A stretch of DNA of 64,000 nucleotides from Chloroflexota bacterium (GCA_024232355.1 JAAEPW010000033.1:12932-76931); one strand, 5' to 3'; positions 17,354-26,106 are shown, counted from the stretch's first letter. Translations and numbers: made by a program. Notes: generated by a model not told the origin, from the letters alone.

Positions 17354-18691
17354 ATGCGAATCGGTCTTGACTTTGGCACCACCAACTCGGGCGCGGCGGT
17401 CTTTGACGGCCAGCGTGTGCGCGTCTTTCCCCTCGATCCTGACAGCCACGACCCGACGGTGATCCGCTCGACGCTCTATGTCACCCGCGACCACCAGGTT
17501 TCCATCGGCCAGGCGGCGATAGACGCCTACTATCGCCAGAATGTTGGCCGTCCCGTCAAGATGGTGCGCAAGCGCGTGGGCAAGGTCGAGATGATTTATT
17601 CTGAAATGTCATATTTCCAGGAACTCCACGTAATGGTGGACGAGCTGACGCCTGGACGGCTGCTCTGGTCCCTCAAAAGCGAGTTGTCTGGCAGCTATGA
17701 GGGTACGATGATTTTCGGCCGTTTCTATGAACTGGAGGAACTGCTCGCCATCTACCTGCGGGAGGTCCGGGAGCGGGTGGAGGCCGAGACGGGGCAAACG
17801 GTGGACGGTCTGGTGCTGGGCCGCCCGGTAAACTTTGTCGGCGGGGCCGACGCGGACAATCAGCGCGCCGAAGACCGTCTGCGCCAGGCTGCCAAGATGG
17901 CCGGTTTTCGGGACGTCGACTTTGAGCTGGAGCCGGTGGCGGCGGCGCTCCACTACGAGCTGATGGCGGGAGAGCCGCAGAATATCGTCGTCTTTGACTT
18001 TGGCGGTGGCACTCTCGACATCACCGTGATGCGCATCGGCGATCCGGGGCGGCGAGAGGTTTTCAGCACCGGCGGCGCGGGCATCGCCGGAGACGCTTTC
18101 GACCAGCGCATCATCGAGGGGGTGCTGCTGGACCACTTTGGGCGCGGCTCCACCTGGGGTGAGGATGACGCCCTCTTTCCTCCTCAGTACACCGATGCCC
18201 TGGTCAACTGGCAGACTATCCCCGAACTGAACCGCCCTGAGACGCTGCACTTTCTCCAACTGGCGCAGATCACGGGCAGCCACCCGAGCCGGGTGCGGGC
18301 GCTGGAATCGCTGCTGGTCAACAACCATGCCATCCACATGATCGATGAGGTAGAGCGGACAAAGATCGCGCTGTCGTCCGCCACTTTTGCTGCCATCCGG
18401 CTCCAAGGCGACGACATCGACGTGTGGCAGCCGCTCACCCGCTCCCATTTCGAGGTCCTCATCGCGGCCCCGGCCCGCCGCATCGAAACCTGCCTGCTGG
18501 ATACGCTGGCGCGCTCCGGCCTGGAAGCGGGCGAGATCGATGCCGTCGTCCGTACAGGCGGATCGGCCCAAATTCCCTGCTTCATCGAGATGATGGAGCG
18601 GATCTTTGGGCCGAACAAAGTCGTGCTATCGGATGTGTTCAGCGGCGTGACCGCTGGGCTGGCGATTCGGGCCAGCAGTCACGAGATATAA
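17354..18691 (+). CDS. Hsp70-like ATPase, copy 2
   Basis: 445 residues, collinear and mostly identical by eye with the preceding gene, so a recent tandem duplication. GLDFGTTNSG, VFDFGGGTLDITVM and VVRTGGSAQIPCF are intact, so ATP binding should be kept. GAGG lies six bases before the ATG. Copies differ most in the region after VGRPVKMVRKRVGKVE, where copy 1 has the longer loop. The 113-base spacer between the copies has no gene. The gene ends 25 bases from the convergent polyferredoxin gene, with no obvious terminator between them. Confidence 0.88.
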   Translation: MRIGLDFGTTNSGAAVFDGQRVRVFPLDPDSHDPTVIRSTLYVTRDHQVSIGQAAIDAYYRQNVGRPVKMVRKRVGKVEMIYSEMSYFQELHVMVDELTPGRLLWSLKSELSGSYEGTMIFGRFYELEELLAIYLREVRERVEAETGQTVDGLVLGRPVNFVGGADADNQRAEDRLRQAAKMAGFRDVDFELEPVAAALHYELMAGEPQNIVVFDFGGGTLDITVMRIGDPGRREVFSTGGAGIAGDAFDQRIIEGVLLDHFGRGSTWGEDDALFPPQYTDALVNWQTIPELNRPETLHFLQLAQITGSHPSRVRALESLLVNNHAIHMIDEVERTKIALSSATFAAIRLQGDDIDVWQPLTRSHFEVLIAAPARRIETCLLDTLARSGLEAGEIDAVVRTGGSAQIPCFIEMMERIFGPNKVVLSDVFSGVTAGLAIRASSHEI

Positions 18692-18715
18692 TATGCTTGA
18701 TGGATTTTATCGTAT

Positions 18716-19546
18716 CTATTTTCCTTTTGCCTGGGAACTGTTCCACCAACCCAGCGTATCACCCTGTGGGCAGGCCTCAATGCACGCCCCGCAGGCAAAA
18801 CAATCGGTGTGAATCTTTTTCCCGGCGTAAAAGTCGGCCATTGCTTGACCGGGGCAGGCCTTGACACACAACTGGCACTCTTTGCACGTCTCCCGATTGA
18901 TGCGCGGGCGAAACAAGCTCACTTGTTCCACCAGCCAACCGATCAGCCCAAAGGGGCAAAGAAACTGGCACCAGGGCCGGTAGACAAACAGGCTGACAAC
19001 GAGCACAGCGACAGAGAATAGGCCAATTGCCAGGGTAAAGTTGAACGAAAAGAGTTGGAATGGGTCAATGATACCTATCCAGTCCAACCCTGCCACGATC
19101 AATCCGGCGACCAGTGTCACAAAAGCAATAATGCGCACGGCATTGGAGAGCCAGAATGGAGGTCTCCACTTGGGCAGTGGTGCGCGGTGGAGCAGGTCTT
19201 GCAGCAAGCCTAACTGACAGCCCCAACCGCAGATAGACTTGTTGGACACCCAGACTGTCAGCAGTAGGATGACCAGCATAACGGCAATGGGCAACACAAA
19301 TTGGCGTTTTACCAGAACGGTGGTCAGCAGTGTGCGCAATGAGGTTACAGGGTCGGGGTTCATACCTCCCGGAATGAAAAGGCCGAAAATGAATCCAAAG
19401 AGTAGCACGCCGCCGATAAGAAAGGCAAGGCGTATTTTTGACGTCACTTTGCGATGGCGCAAGAGAAATGTGGTGGTAATGACGACCACGATCCATAGGA
19501 CAAACTTTATCAATACGAACGGGTTCAAGGTCATTTGATTGGGCAC
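18716..19546 (-). CDS. Polyferredoxin membrane protein (NapH/CcoG-like)
   Basis: 276 residues from GTG 19546, chosen because AGGAGG lies five bases upstream; ATG 19534 is the alternative. Five or so membrane helices span residues 5-210. CGWGCQLGLLQD and CQFLCPFGLIGWL are the paired cysteine motifs on the membrane edge typical of NapH, NosR and CcoG proteins. The C-terminal tail has two [4Fe-4S] motifs, CKECQLCVKACPG and CFACGACIEACPQ. It should move electrons between quinol and a cytoplasmic or external acceptor. No nap, nos or cco partner is here; the neighbouring Crp/Fnr regulator suggests redox control. Confidence 0.87.
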   Translation of the reverse strand: MPNQMTLNPFVLIKFVLWIVVVITTTFLLRHRKVTSKIRLAFLIGGVLLFGFIFGLFIPGGMNPDPVTSLRTLLTTVLVKRQFVLPIAVMLVILLLTVWVSNKSICGWGCQLGLLQDLLHRAPLPKWRPPFWLSNAVRIIAFVTLVAGLIVAGLDWIGIIDPFQLFSFNFTLAIGLFSVAVLVVSLFVYRPWCQFLCPFGLIGWLVEQVSLFRPRINRETCKECQLCVKACPGQAMADFYAGKKIHTDCFACGACIEACPQGDTLGWWNSSQAKGK

Positions 19547-19607
19547 TATTGCCTCCTTTTGTCTCACACGTTGTCTTTCGACTTGATCTCATTGTCACCG
19601 CAAACAG

Positions 19608-19649
19608 AAAATCGCCCAGATTTCCACGTTCAGTATACCATCTGGGCGA
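19608..19649 (-). terminator. Probable terminator after the Crp/Fnr gene
   Basis: A perfect 10-base-pair inverted repeat (19612-19621 with 19640-19649, loop 18) is followed on the minus strand by TTTTCTGTTTG. It sits 38 bases after the regulator stop. The long loop makes it weaker than a standard terminator. Confidence 0.45.
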
Positions 19650-19687
19650 CGTATTGTCTTTTACTTTTGTTGAATTGGGCTACGAAT

Positions 19688-20380
19688 TTACTCGTTGAGC
19701 ATAGCCTTTGCCTCTAGTCCCTCCCGGTCAATGATTTGGATTTGCTGCCGTTGTACCTCGATCAGTCCTTCCGCAGCCAGGCCGTGTAACGCCCGGTTGA
19801 GTACCACCAGCACAGTCCCGAGTCGTGCCGCGATCTCGGTCTGCGTGGCCCAACGGTGACGGTATAGTGTCCCCTCGGTTGCCTGTTCTAGCAAGAGCCG
19901 CGCCAGCCGCGCCTCCACCGTGCGTAGAGACAGATCCTCCACCAAGGCGACGAGGTGCAACACCCGCTCGGCCATGTTCTGGAGAATGTGCCGGGCTATG
20001 CCAGGGCGCTGGTCCAGTAACCGTAACATGGCATCCCGTTGAACGATCAAAACAGTGGATGGCTCCAGGGCAACGACTGTGGCCGGATTAGGTTTGCTGG
20101 CAAAGACGCCGATCTCGCCAAAGGTCTCGCCATCGCCTACAAAGCGCAGTACTTGCTCGCGCCCATCCGTAGAGAGCTTGATCACTTTGAACCAACCCCC
20201 TTGAACGATGCACAGACCGGCGCAAGGCTCCCCGGCCCAAAACACGGCTTGACCGGTTTTATAGTCCCGTTGGATGGCTGCCTGGGCGATCGTTTCCAGC
20301 GTGGCCGGGTCTAGTTCCGCCAAATATGGCACCGCCGTCAATGTTTTGGTGACTATGTGGTTGGGATTTGATGTCGACAT
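19688..20380 (-). CDS. Crp/Fnr-family transcription regulator
   Basis: 230 residues from ATG 20380 (MSTSNPNH). The open frame runs much further upstream but that part is antisense or overlaps the ABC permease. The N-terminal cyclic-nucleotide-binding fold (about 15-130) includes GETFGEIGVF, close to the cAMP phosphate-binding cassette of Crp, and no Fnr-type cysteine cluster is seen. A dimer helix follows (HILQNMAERVLHLVALVEDL) and then the winged helix, WATQTEIAARLGTVLVVLNRALHGLAAEG. It may respond to cAMP-like ligands, of interest because adenylate cyclase is encoded in the same window. Target genes probably include the downstream polyferredoxin gene. Confidence 0.9.
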   Translation of the reverse strand: MSTSNPNHIVTKTLTAVPYLAELDPATLETIAQAAIQRDYKTGQAVFWAGEPCAGLCIVQGGWFKVIKLSTDGREQVLRFVGDGETFGEIGVFASKPNPATVVALEPSTVLIVQRDAMLRLLDQRPGIARHILQNMAERVLHLVALVEDLSLRTVEARLARLLLEQATEGTLYRHRWATQTEIAARLGTVLVVLNRALHGLAAEGLIEVQRQQIQIIDREGLEAKAMLNE

Positions 20381-20392
20381 GATTTTCGATGA

Positions 20393-20490
20393 CCTCTCTG
20401 CTGGATACGCTGGTACGCTTGGGCCTGAAAGTGAACGAGATCGACGCCGTTTTGGCAACGTGATACCGGGGCTGACGGTCCAGGTATAGG
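20393..20490 (+). pseudogene. Decayed fragment of a third Hsp70-like gene
   Basis: Translated in frame from 20394 this stretch reads TSLLDTLVRLGLKVNEIDAV and stops shortly after at 20460-20462. It lines up with CLLDTLARSGLEAGEIDAV near the end of the Hsp70-like gene at 17354-18691. The bases after the stop (GTGATACCGGGGCTGACGG) line up in turn with the last codons of that gene, GTGACCGCTGGGCTGGCGA, so the remnant has an internal deletion of the GGSAQ to DVFSG part. It lies just upstream of the Crp/Fnr start and must now carry that gene's promoter. Confidence 0.7.
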
Positions 20491-20517
20491 GCGCAAAGTG
20501 AGAGCCGTGACAAGCCT

Positions 20518-21705
20518 CTACTCGAACTTGAAACGCCACACCGCCAAGGCAAAGAACACCACCCCGTAGAGCAGCAGCATCCCCGCCGGCAGCAACACCG
20601 ACTCGATGCCCATCCCACGGATGAGGATATTCTCGAACCCGTCCATCGCCCAGGCGACCGGCGAGACGTGGCCAACGGCCTGGAACATTGGGCCCGTCAC
20701 TTCCAACGGCACCCACGCGCCGCCCAACCCAGACAAGACGAACATCGGGATGAGTGAAAACATGATGGCTTGCTCCTCGCTCTTGGCTATGACGCCGATC
20801 AGCAGGCCCATAGCAGCGATGCACGTCACGGCGCTAAATGCCACCAACAGCGTTGCACCGATCTCACGCACGTAATCCAATTTGAGTATTAGCCATCCAA
20901 AGAGGATGAGGGCCATAAACTGGATAAAGACGAGAGTGAAAATCGCCATATAGTGCCCCACCAGGATGTGCACCCGGCGCGTGGCGGTCGTCAGCAAGCG
21001 CTGTAGGGCGCGCGATTTGCGCTCGGCGACGATGATCTGCGCGGCGGTCAACAGCCCGGCGATGGCGAATTGGAGCATCATGCCGGGCGCAGAGTGCGCC
21101 AGTGCGCTCTGGCTACCTTGGCTTTCAATGGCGGTACTGGTCGTTTCTGCGACGGCGATGGGGGGATCCTCCCAGGCCGACAATGCCTGATCGAAAGCAT
21201 AATCAAACGGCACCTGGTCGCCGACGGCCTGTTCGATGGCTATCGCCGTGCTCACTGCACTGTCCAGCCGGTTGGCGGCTGCCAGAATCTCGGCCTCGAC
21301 CGTCGTCCCGGCCGGGGCGGCAGTGTCGGCGATCAGAACGAGCCGGGCGCGTTTGCCGGACCCGCTGGCTTTGCCGTACCCGTCTGGGATGACGATGGCG
21401 GCGGCCAGTTCCTCGTCGACGACCGATTGTTCCAGGTCGGAGGCGGTGCCTGCCGGGTCGTGGTACAGGCGGATGACGTCCGAGTCGGCCAGCAGATCGT
21501 ACAAACGCTCGCTGATCCAGCTCTGATCCTGGTCCAGGTAGCCGACCGGCAGGCGCGAGTCCGTTTGTTCGTCGCTAAAACCGCCAAAGGCGTAGCCGAA
21601 CAGCAGGGTAAAGCCTATCGGCATGATGAGTAGGAACATAAAAGTCTTGCCATCGCGCATCATTTGCAGCAGGTCTTTTAGGGCAATATCAAAAACACGA
21701 ATCAC
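20518..21705 (-). CDS. ABC-2 type exporter permease
   Basis: 395 residues from GTG 21705 with GGAGAA upstream. One N-terminal helix (about 20-42), an extracytoplasmic domain with DLxxSxVDEELAAAIVIP-type residues (about 45-215), then five to six helices. The coupling segment VAERKSRALQRLLTTATRR is conserved in drug and Nod-factor type ABC-2 permeases. It follows a second permease by 24 bases and together with the ATPase at 23038-23985 makes a heterodimeric exporter. Substrate unknown. Confidence 0.9.
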   Translation of the reverse strand: MIRVFDIALKDLLQMMRDGKTFMFLLIMPIGFTLLFGYAFGGFSDEQTDSRLPVGYLDQDQSWISERLYDLLADSDVIRLYHDPAGTASDLEQSVVDEELAAAIVIPDGYGKASGSGKRARLVLIADTAAPAGTTVEAEILAAANRLDSAVSTAIAIEQAVGDQVPFDYAFDQALSAWEDPPIAVAETTSTAIESQGSQSALAHSAPGMMLQFAIAGLLTAAQIIVAERKSRALQRLLTTATRRVHILVGHYMAIFTLVFIQFMALILFGWLILKLDYVREIGATLLVAFSAVTCIAAMGLLIGVIAKSEEQAIMFSLIPMFVLSGLGGAWVPLEVTGPMFQAVGHVSPVAWAMDGFENILIRGMGIESVLLPAGMLLLYGVVFFALAVWRFKFE

Positions 21706-21729
21706 GCTATTCTCCTATCGAAATAAATG

Positions 21730-23034
21730 TCACACATACCGGCGATTGAAACGCCACACGCCGATGGCGAAAAAGGCCGCGCTCCATACCAACATGGCCA
21801 GTGTGGTCAGCCCCACAGTGCTGGCTGACGCGCCGTTCATAACTTGGGATATACCGCGCACGGCCCAGCCCTGGGGTACCAGCAGCGAGACCGTGTCGCC
21901 CAGGCGGGCGGCGGCAGGTGAGTTCATCGCAAAGATGCTGATCATGCCGAGCATACCAGTAACGGTCAACACGCCGCCGAAAATCACACCGCCTTGCTTG
22001 GTCGTTTTGAGAAACGAGTTGATGCAGATACCAAAGGTTGATGCGATGAACACGATGCCCACCGCCGCCAGCGCCACCAACCCAGGTTGGCCCCATTGAA
22101 TGTTAAAAATCAACCACGAGACGAGTATCAGCACCACGACCTGCACCAGCACGGTCAGAAAAACGGCCAGAAACTTGCCGCTCAGGATGACGACCTGCGG
22201 CGTGGGCGTGGTGAACAGGCGCGGCAGGGTGAGTTCTTCCTCTTCCTTGAGGATGCTCTGGGCCGTGGTCGCGCCGGTGAAAAAGGCGTAAAAGATCATC
22301 ATCCCGCTCATGATCGAGCCGACGATGCGCTGCAACATGGTGTCATCCGCTTCCGAATCTGGCGCAACGGTAGACTCACCCAACTTGACTTTGAGCAGGG
22401 CGTCCGCCAGGTCCTCGGTCTGCACCAGGGAAATGTCCATGTAATGCCAGACAACTTGCCCTGCTAAGGTCAGCTCGGCAAGAGGCGCTTCGTCCAAGAA
22501 AACGTCCACGGCAATGTTGACACCCGCCATTCCGTCCATAAAGCGGTTGATGATCGCGCGAATGATGCCCGGCCCGATGGTCAGGGTGGGATCCTGGTAG
22601 AACTCGATGACAGCTTGTTCGTCAGGGTCGGCGAACTGGCGGGAGAAATCGGTTGGGATGATGATGGCGACCTGGGCCGCCTGCCCGTCCACCGCCGAGC
22701 GGGCGGCTTGTGCGCTGGGGACCAGCGAAACCTCGACCAGTTCCGCCATCTCTTCGCTTTGCAGGATGGTGACGATCAGATCGCCCATCGTACGCGCGCT
22801 CACGCCGCCAGGGATATTCCTTGTGCTAACCTGAAACCGAGGGCCGCCCTCGTCGAGATTGGCGATGGTGACTGTCGTTCTGGGCAGGCTAAACTCGCCG
22901 CCCTCGGCAATGTTGCCAAACATCAAGTAGAACATTCCCGTCATCAGCAATGGGATGCCAAACATGAACACCAGGGCGAACGCGCTGCGAAAGGAGCGCA
23001 GCATGTCTTTGATCGCAATGTCGAATACTTTCAT
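21730..23034 (-). CDS. ABC-2 type exporter permease
   Basis: 434 residues. Same architecture as the next gene downstream: helix at about 18-40, long extracytoplasmic loop to about 240, then a block of helices. ILKEEEELTLPRLFTTPT is the cytoplasmic coupling segment. The start follows the ATPase stop by three bases. The two permeases are distant paralogues and very likely form the two halves of one exporter with the ATPase. Confidence 0.9.
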   Translation of the reverse strand: MKVFDIAIKDMLRSFRSAFALVFMFGIPLLMTGMFYLMFGNIAEGGEFSLPRTTVTIANLDEGGPRFQVSTRNIPGGVSARTMGDLIVTILQSEEMAELVEVSLVPSAQAARSAVDGQAAQVAIIIPTDFSRQFADPDEQAVIEFYQDPTLTIGPGIIRAIINRFMDGMAGVNIAVDVFLDEAPLAELTLAGQVVWHYMDISLVQTEDLADALLKVKLGESTVAPDSEADDTMLQRIVGSIMSGMMIFYAFFTGATTAQSILKEEEELTLPRLFTTPTPQVVILSGKFLAVFLTVLVQVVVLILVSWLIFNIQWGQPGLVALAAVGIVFIASTFGICINSFLKTTKQGGVIFGGVLTVTGMLGMISIFAMNSPAAARLGDTVSLLVPQGWAVRGISQVMNGASASTVGLTTLAMLVWSAAFFAIGVWRFNRRYV

Positions 23035-23037
23035 CGT

Positions 23038-23985
23038 CTAGTCTCTCAGCGCCTTTCCGGTCAGGTGCAGGAACACCGCTTCCAGGTTTGGCTCCTGGAT
23101 GTCCACCGACGTGATGCGCGCCGAGCGGCTCGTGGCGGTCTCGAACAAGCGTGGCAGGACTAGGTTGCTATCGTCCACCAATGCCGTGACTTGGCCATTC
23201 TCGGCCGAGACGTGCAAGACGCCCTCGACAGCTTGCCAGGCGTCCAGCACGCGGCTCGCTTCCACGTTCAGGGTCAGGTCGATGCGCGTCTGCTCTCCGA
23301 CCAGTTGCACCAGCTCATCGTGTGTGCCGCAGGCGACGAGCTTGCCATTGTCCATGATGGCGATGTGGTCGGAGAGTTCCTGGGCCTCTTCCATATAATG
23401 CGTGGTGTAGAGCACCGTCATTCCTTGCTCCTTGAACACCATCACACTATCCAGGATGTTGCGCCGCGATTGAGGGTCGATGCCCACCGTCGGCTCGTCC
23501 AGGATGAGCACCTGGGGCCGGTGCAGCAGTGCGATGCCAATGTTCAACCGCCGCTTCATCCCGCCAGAGAATTTGCCCGCGCGCCCCTTTTGCCGGTCGA
23601 TCAGGCCGATGATATCAAGAACCTCGTCCACTCGCTGCTTGAGCGTCGCGCCGCGCAGGCCGTACATCTTGCCCCAAAAGCTGAGGTTCTCGCGGGCCGA
23701 AAGGTCCTCGTAGAGGGCGATCTCTTGCGGCACGACGCCGATGGCGGCCTTGACGTTCATCTGATTGCCCTTGATAGAGTGCCCGAACACCTTCACGTCG
23801 CCCTGGGTCGGTGCCAGCAGGCACGAGATCATCGAGATGGTCGTGCTCTTGCCCGCACCGTTGGGGCCAAGCAGGCTGAAAACCTCGCCCGCTTGCACGT
23901 CAAAGCTGATGCCCTGCACGGCGTAAATGTCGCCAAAGTTTTTGTGTAAATCTTGTACGCTTATTGCTTTGTTATCGTTATTCAT
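23038..23985 (-). CDS. ABC transporter ATP-binding protein (DrrA-like)
   Basis: 315 residues from ATG 23985, with GAGGT four bases upstream; a longer frame to 24090 is not supported. Walker A GPNGAGKS (40-47), signature FSGGMKRRLNIG, Walker B VLILDEPTVGIDPQ and switch LYTTHYMEEA are intact. A C-terminal regulatory domain of about 90 residues follows, as in DrrA/YhaQ-type drug exporters. It powers the permease pair directly downstream. The set probably belongs to the operon controlled by the winged-helix regulator at 24593-24892. Confidence 0.93.
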   Translation of the reverse strand: MNNDNKAISVQDLHKNFGDIYAVQGISFDVQAGEVFSLLGPNGAGKSTTISMISCLLAPTQGDVKVFGHSIKGNQMNVKAAIGVVPQEIALYEDLSARENLSFWGKMYGLRGATLKQRVDEVLDIIGLIDRQKGRAGKFSGGMKRRLNIGIALLHRPQVLILDEPTVGIDPQSRRNILDSVMVFKEQGMTVLYTTHYMEEAQELSDHIAIMDNGKLVACGTHDELVQLVGEQTRIDLTLNVEASRVLDAWQAVEGVLHVSAENGQVTALVDDSNLVLPRLFETATSRSARITSVDIQEPNLEAVFLHLTGKALRD

Positions 23986-24025
23986 TCTAACCTCATTATT
24001 TAATTCTATCCCGTTGCTGCGTCTC

Positions 24026-24581
24026 TTACATCGAGGGCATAAACACGAGTCCGAGAACGGCAAAGGCGATAATGACGATGACTGTGCCAATCAACGGGAC
24101 AGTCAATCGCTTATCCTTGGGGTTTCTCTCCCAAGCGTGGAACAACCATGAAAAGACCAGGCTCGAAAATATCGATTCGGGCCAGGTGAAAAGATGAATT
24201 GCAGCCGTATAGTTGGTATAGATGAACCCCTCGATCTTTCCCGGATCGGCTGCGTCCGCTCCTACGTGCATGGAGGATCAAGAGTGTGACAAAGAGATAT
24301 ATCCAGCCCCGTTTGTTCTCCATAATGACTTGGCGAAATGGCAGAAACGCCAGGGCCAAAAGAGCGCCCCGAAAAAGCTGCAAAGAAGGGCCGAGGATGA
24401 CCAAGGGATGTTCAAAAGGCCGCATAAAGGAAATAGTCGCAAACTGTTCTTGATAGTTCATCAAGGCCGCGAAAATCATTCCGGCGATGAAATAGACTAT
24501 AGTATGCACGACGGCAAATCTGCCGATGAAACCAACTATGGATTTGTTCTTGTTCGAGTGTTCTTTCAATTCAGTATTCAT
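24026..24581 (-). pseudogene. Small membrane protein broken by a frameshift near 24272
   Basis: The first frame starts at ATG 24581 (MNTELKEHSNKN) and encodes three or four membrane helices up to WIYLFVTLLIL; it then runs into a basic, non-membrane sequence. The continuing product is in the neighbouring frame: HVGADAADPGKIEGFIYTNY and on to two more helices, ending VFMPSM at 24026. Removing one base of the GG at 24272-24273 joins the two into a smooth protein of about 184 residues. It could be a true mutation or a sequencing error. I do not recognise the family; it sits between the wHTH regulator and the ABC exporter. Confidence 0.65.
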
Positions 24582-24592
24582 TGATATTTTTT

Positions 24593-24892
24593 TTAGGAGC
24601 GCGCTTGCGCGACAATCGCTTCCAGCGCATCCACGTGGGCGGCAAAGGCGTCGCGCCCCTCCGTCGTGACCCAGATCCACGTCTTTGGTCGGCGCTCGAC
24701 AAAAGCCTTGTCTATCCTTACGTATTCCGCTTCCTCAAGTTTCTGAAGATGTACGCTGAGATTGCCGTCAGTCAGTTTCAGCAGATTGCGCAAAAAGACG
24801 AAATCCGCCTTTTCACTCTTTTCCAGACTGGCCAACGCGGCCATAATGCGCAGTCGGGTCGGTTGGTGGATCAATGGGTTCAATTTACTCAT
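24593..24892 (-). CDS. Winged-helix transcription regulator, small
   Basis: 99 residues. The sequence HQPTRLRIMAAL, DFVFLRNLLKLTDGNLSVHLQKLEEAEY and the wing KTWIWVTTEGR match the short winged-helix family related to MarR/ArsR (PF13601-like) that usually controls neighbouring membrane or ABC genes. It starts a few bases after the end of a small membrane protein gene in the same operon. A palindrome over the operon promoter at 26049-26067 is the best operator candidate, so autoregulation is likely. No metal-binding cysteines are seen. Confidence 0.87.
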   Translation of the reverse strand: MSKLNPLIHQPTRLRIMAALASLEKSEKADFVFLRNLLKLTDGNLSVHLQKLEEAEYVRIDKAFVERRPKTWIWVTTEGRDAFAAHVDALEAIVAQARS

Positions 24893-24895
24893 ATC

Positions 24896-25456
24896 TCACC
24901 TGCCAGAATGGACCATCCATAGTCCACTCCCAATCAACAGCCCGCCTCCGAGAATTGCCATAACCAGGGCAAAGTAGGCTGGGACTAGAAAGAATGCACC
25001 GATAGTCAGCACCGCGATCAAGATGCCGGTCGTGCCGATAAGCCAGTGATGAAAGAGAGCGCCTATCTGCGAGTATCCCATCGCGACGACGAGCAGGATT
25101 AACAGCCCGATACGGTTGCCATCGTTGATGTGGAACAACCAGCCCAGCAATACACTGAAAACTCCCAGAACTATCCAAAATACAAGGATAGGTTGCCACA
25201 TTGGCGTGCTTATGCCGCTGGTTCTTGCCAGACGCATCCCGACCCAAATCATCGCCAGCAGTGCAACAACGTTCGCCGCCGCCCATAACCACCCAGCATA
25301 TTCATCCGACAGGAACTGGTTTCCCGTGAACCCGACGAGCCACATCACCCCGGCGATCACCATAAACCATCCCCCGTCTCCGCCTGCCGCTTTCTGCGTG
25401 CGGTCCATGATCTGCCGAATGGTTTTTAGATCATCAAGTGCCTGATTAGGGTCCAT
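24896..25456 (-). CDS. Membrane protein, paralogue of next upstream gene
   Basis: 186 residues. After a charged start (DPNQALDDLKTIRQIMDRTQ) come five or six membrane helices with short loops. It is clearly homologous to the gene at 25456-26031 (shared start pattern DDLKxIRQxxDRTxxAAxGxxGWF and end GGGxLIGxGLWMVxxG), so this is a duplicated pair. ATG and the upstream stop overlap by one base (TAATG). Such pairs are known beside small wHTH regulators and ABC exporters, but their role is unknown; they may sense membrane state. Confidence 0.8.
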   Translation of the reverse strand: MDPNQALDDLKTIRQIMDRTQKAAGGDGGWFMVIAGVMWLVGFTGNQFLSDEYAGWLWAAANVVALLAMIWVGMRLARTSGISTPMWQPILVFWIVLGVFSVLLGWLFHINDGNRIGLLILLVVAMGYSQIGALFHHWLIGTTGILIAVLTIGAFFLVPAYFALVMAILGGGLLIGSGLWMVHSGR

Positions 25457-26031
25457 TAACTTGCTCCTTTACGCTTGCCAGTACGCACCATCCACAACCC
25501 AGTTCCGATCAATGATCCACCTCCCAAGAGCGCTACACTCAAGAAAAAGTAGGGCTGTACCAGCAGGAATGCACCGACGACAAACGTCGCGATGGCAATG
25601 CCAACGACGATCAGAGGCGCGTAGGCGGACAACAGCCCCACTTGCACATAGCCCAGTGCCATCGTGATCAGAATCAACAGCGGAAAGTGGTAGGCAGTTT
25701 CCATCTCAAATAGCCAGAGGAACAACACATCAAAAATACCCAGGGCCAACCAGGAAAGCATCATGGAGCGTAACATGGGCGGATTCGCGCTAGACTCCCG
25801 CGCCGTGCGTATCATCAGCCAGGCGATAATCGACAGCCCAACGGTGTTCACCACCACCCACGCCCAGCCAGCGAGGGGTTCCGGCAAGAATTGTTGGCCC
25901 AGAAACCCAAACAGCCATATCATCCCCCCCACCACGCTGAACCACCCACTTTCTCCCGCGGCCGCCTGACGGGTGCGGTCTATGACTTGGCGGATTGCTT
26001 TCAGGTCGTCCACAACTTGTTTATCATTCAT
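25456..26031 (-). CDS. Membrane protein, first gene of the wHTH/ABC operon
   Basis: 191 residues from ATG 26031, with GGAAGGTG directly upstream. It has the same layout as the following gene: charged amphipathic start (NDKQVVDDLKAIRQVIDRTR), then about six helices ending LIGTGLWMVRTG. It heads a unit of six genes: two of these membrane proteins, the regulator, a frameshifted membrane protein, the ABC ATPase and two permeases. The promoter 26067-26095 lies 36 bases upstream. Confidence 0.8.
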   Translation of the reverse strand: MNDKQVVDDLKAIRQVIDRTRQAAAGESGWFSVVGGMIWLFGFLGQQFLPEPLAGWAWVVVNTVGLSIIAWLMIRTARESSANPPMLRSMMLSWLALGIFDVLFLWLFEMETAYHFPLLILITMALGYVQVGLLSAYAPLIVVGIAIATFVVGAFLLVQPYFFLSVALLGGGSLIGTGLWMVRTGKRKGAS

Positions 26032-26048
26032 CTTCACCTTCCTTAAAG

Positions 26049-26067
26049 TACTTTGTACTATAAAGTA
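26049..26067. promoter_or_regulatory. Palindromic operator candidate
   Basis: TACTTT, 7-base spacer, AAAGTA: a perfect inverted repeat that touches the -10 box and covers the expected transcription start of the minus-strand promoter. Position and symmetry fit a repressor site for the wHTH protein encoded in the operon. Confidence 0.5.
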
Positions 26068-26095
26068 TTTTACCAAAAAAAGAACTTTTTGTCAA
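26067..26095 (-). promoter_or_regulatory. Sigma-70 promoter of the wHTH/ABC operon
   Basis: On the minus strand TTGACA (26095-26090), a 17-base spacer containing a T-run, and TAAAAT (26072-26067). Transcription would start near 26060, about 30 bases before ATG 26031. Confidence 0.7.
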
Positions 26096-26106
26096 GAGGT
26101 AAATTC

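Noticed and set aside
17609..18571. Minus-strand frame opposite the second Hsp70-like gene, and a similar one opposite the first
   Set aside because: Shadow of the duplicated ATPase genes; similarity between the two antisense frames only mirrors the paralogy.
20381..20824. N-terminal extension of the Crp/Fnr protein
   Set aside because: It overlaps the end of the ABC permease and the Hsp70 remnant; the regulator fold begins at MSTSNPNH with a ribosome site.
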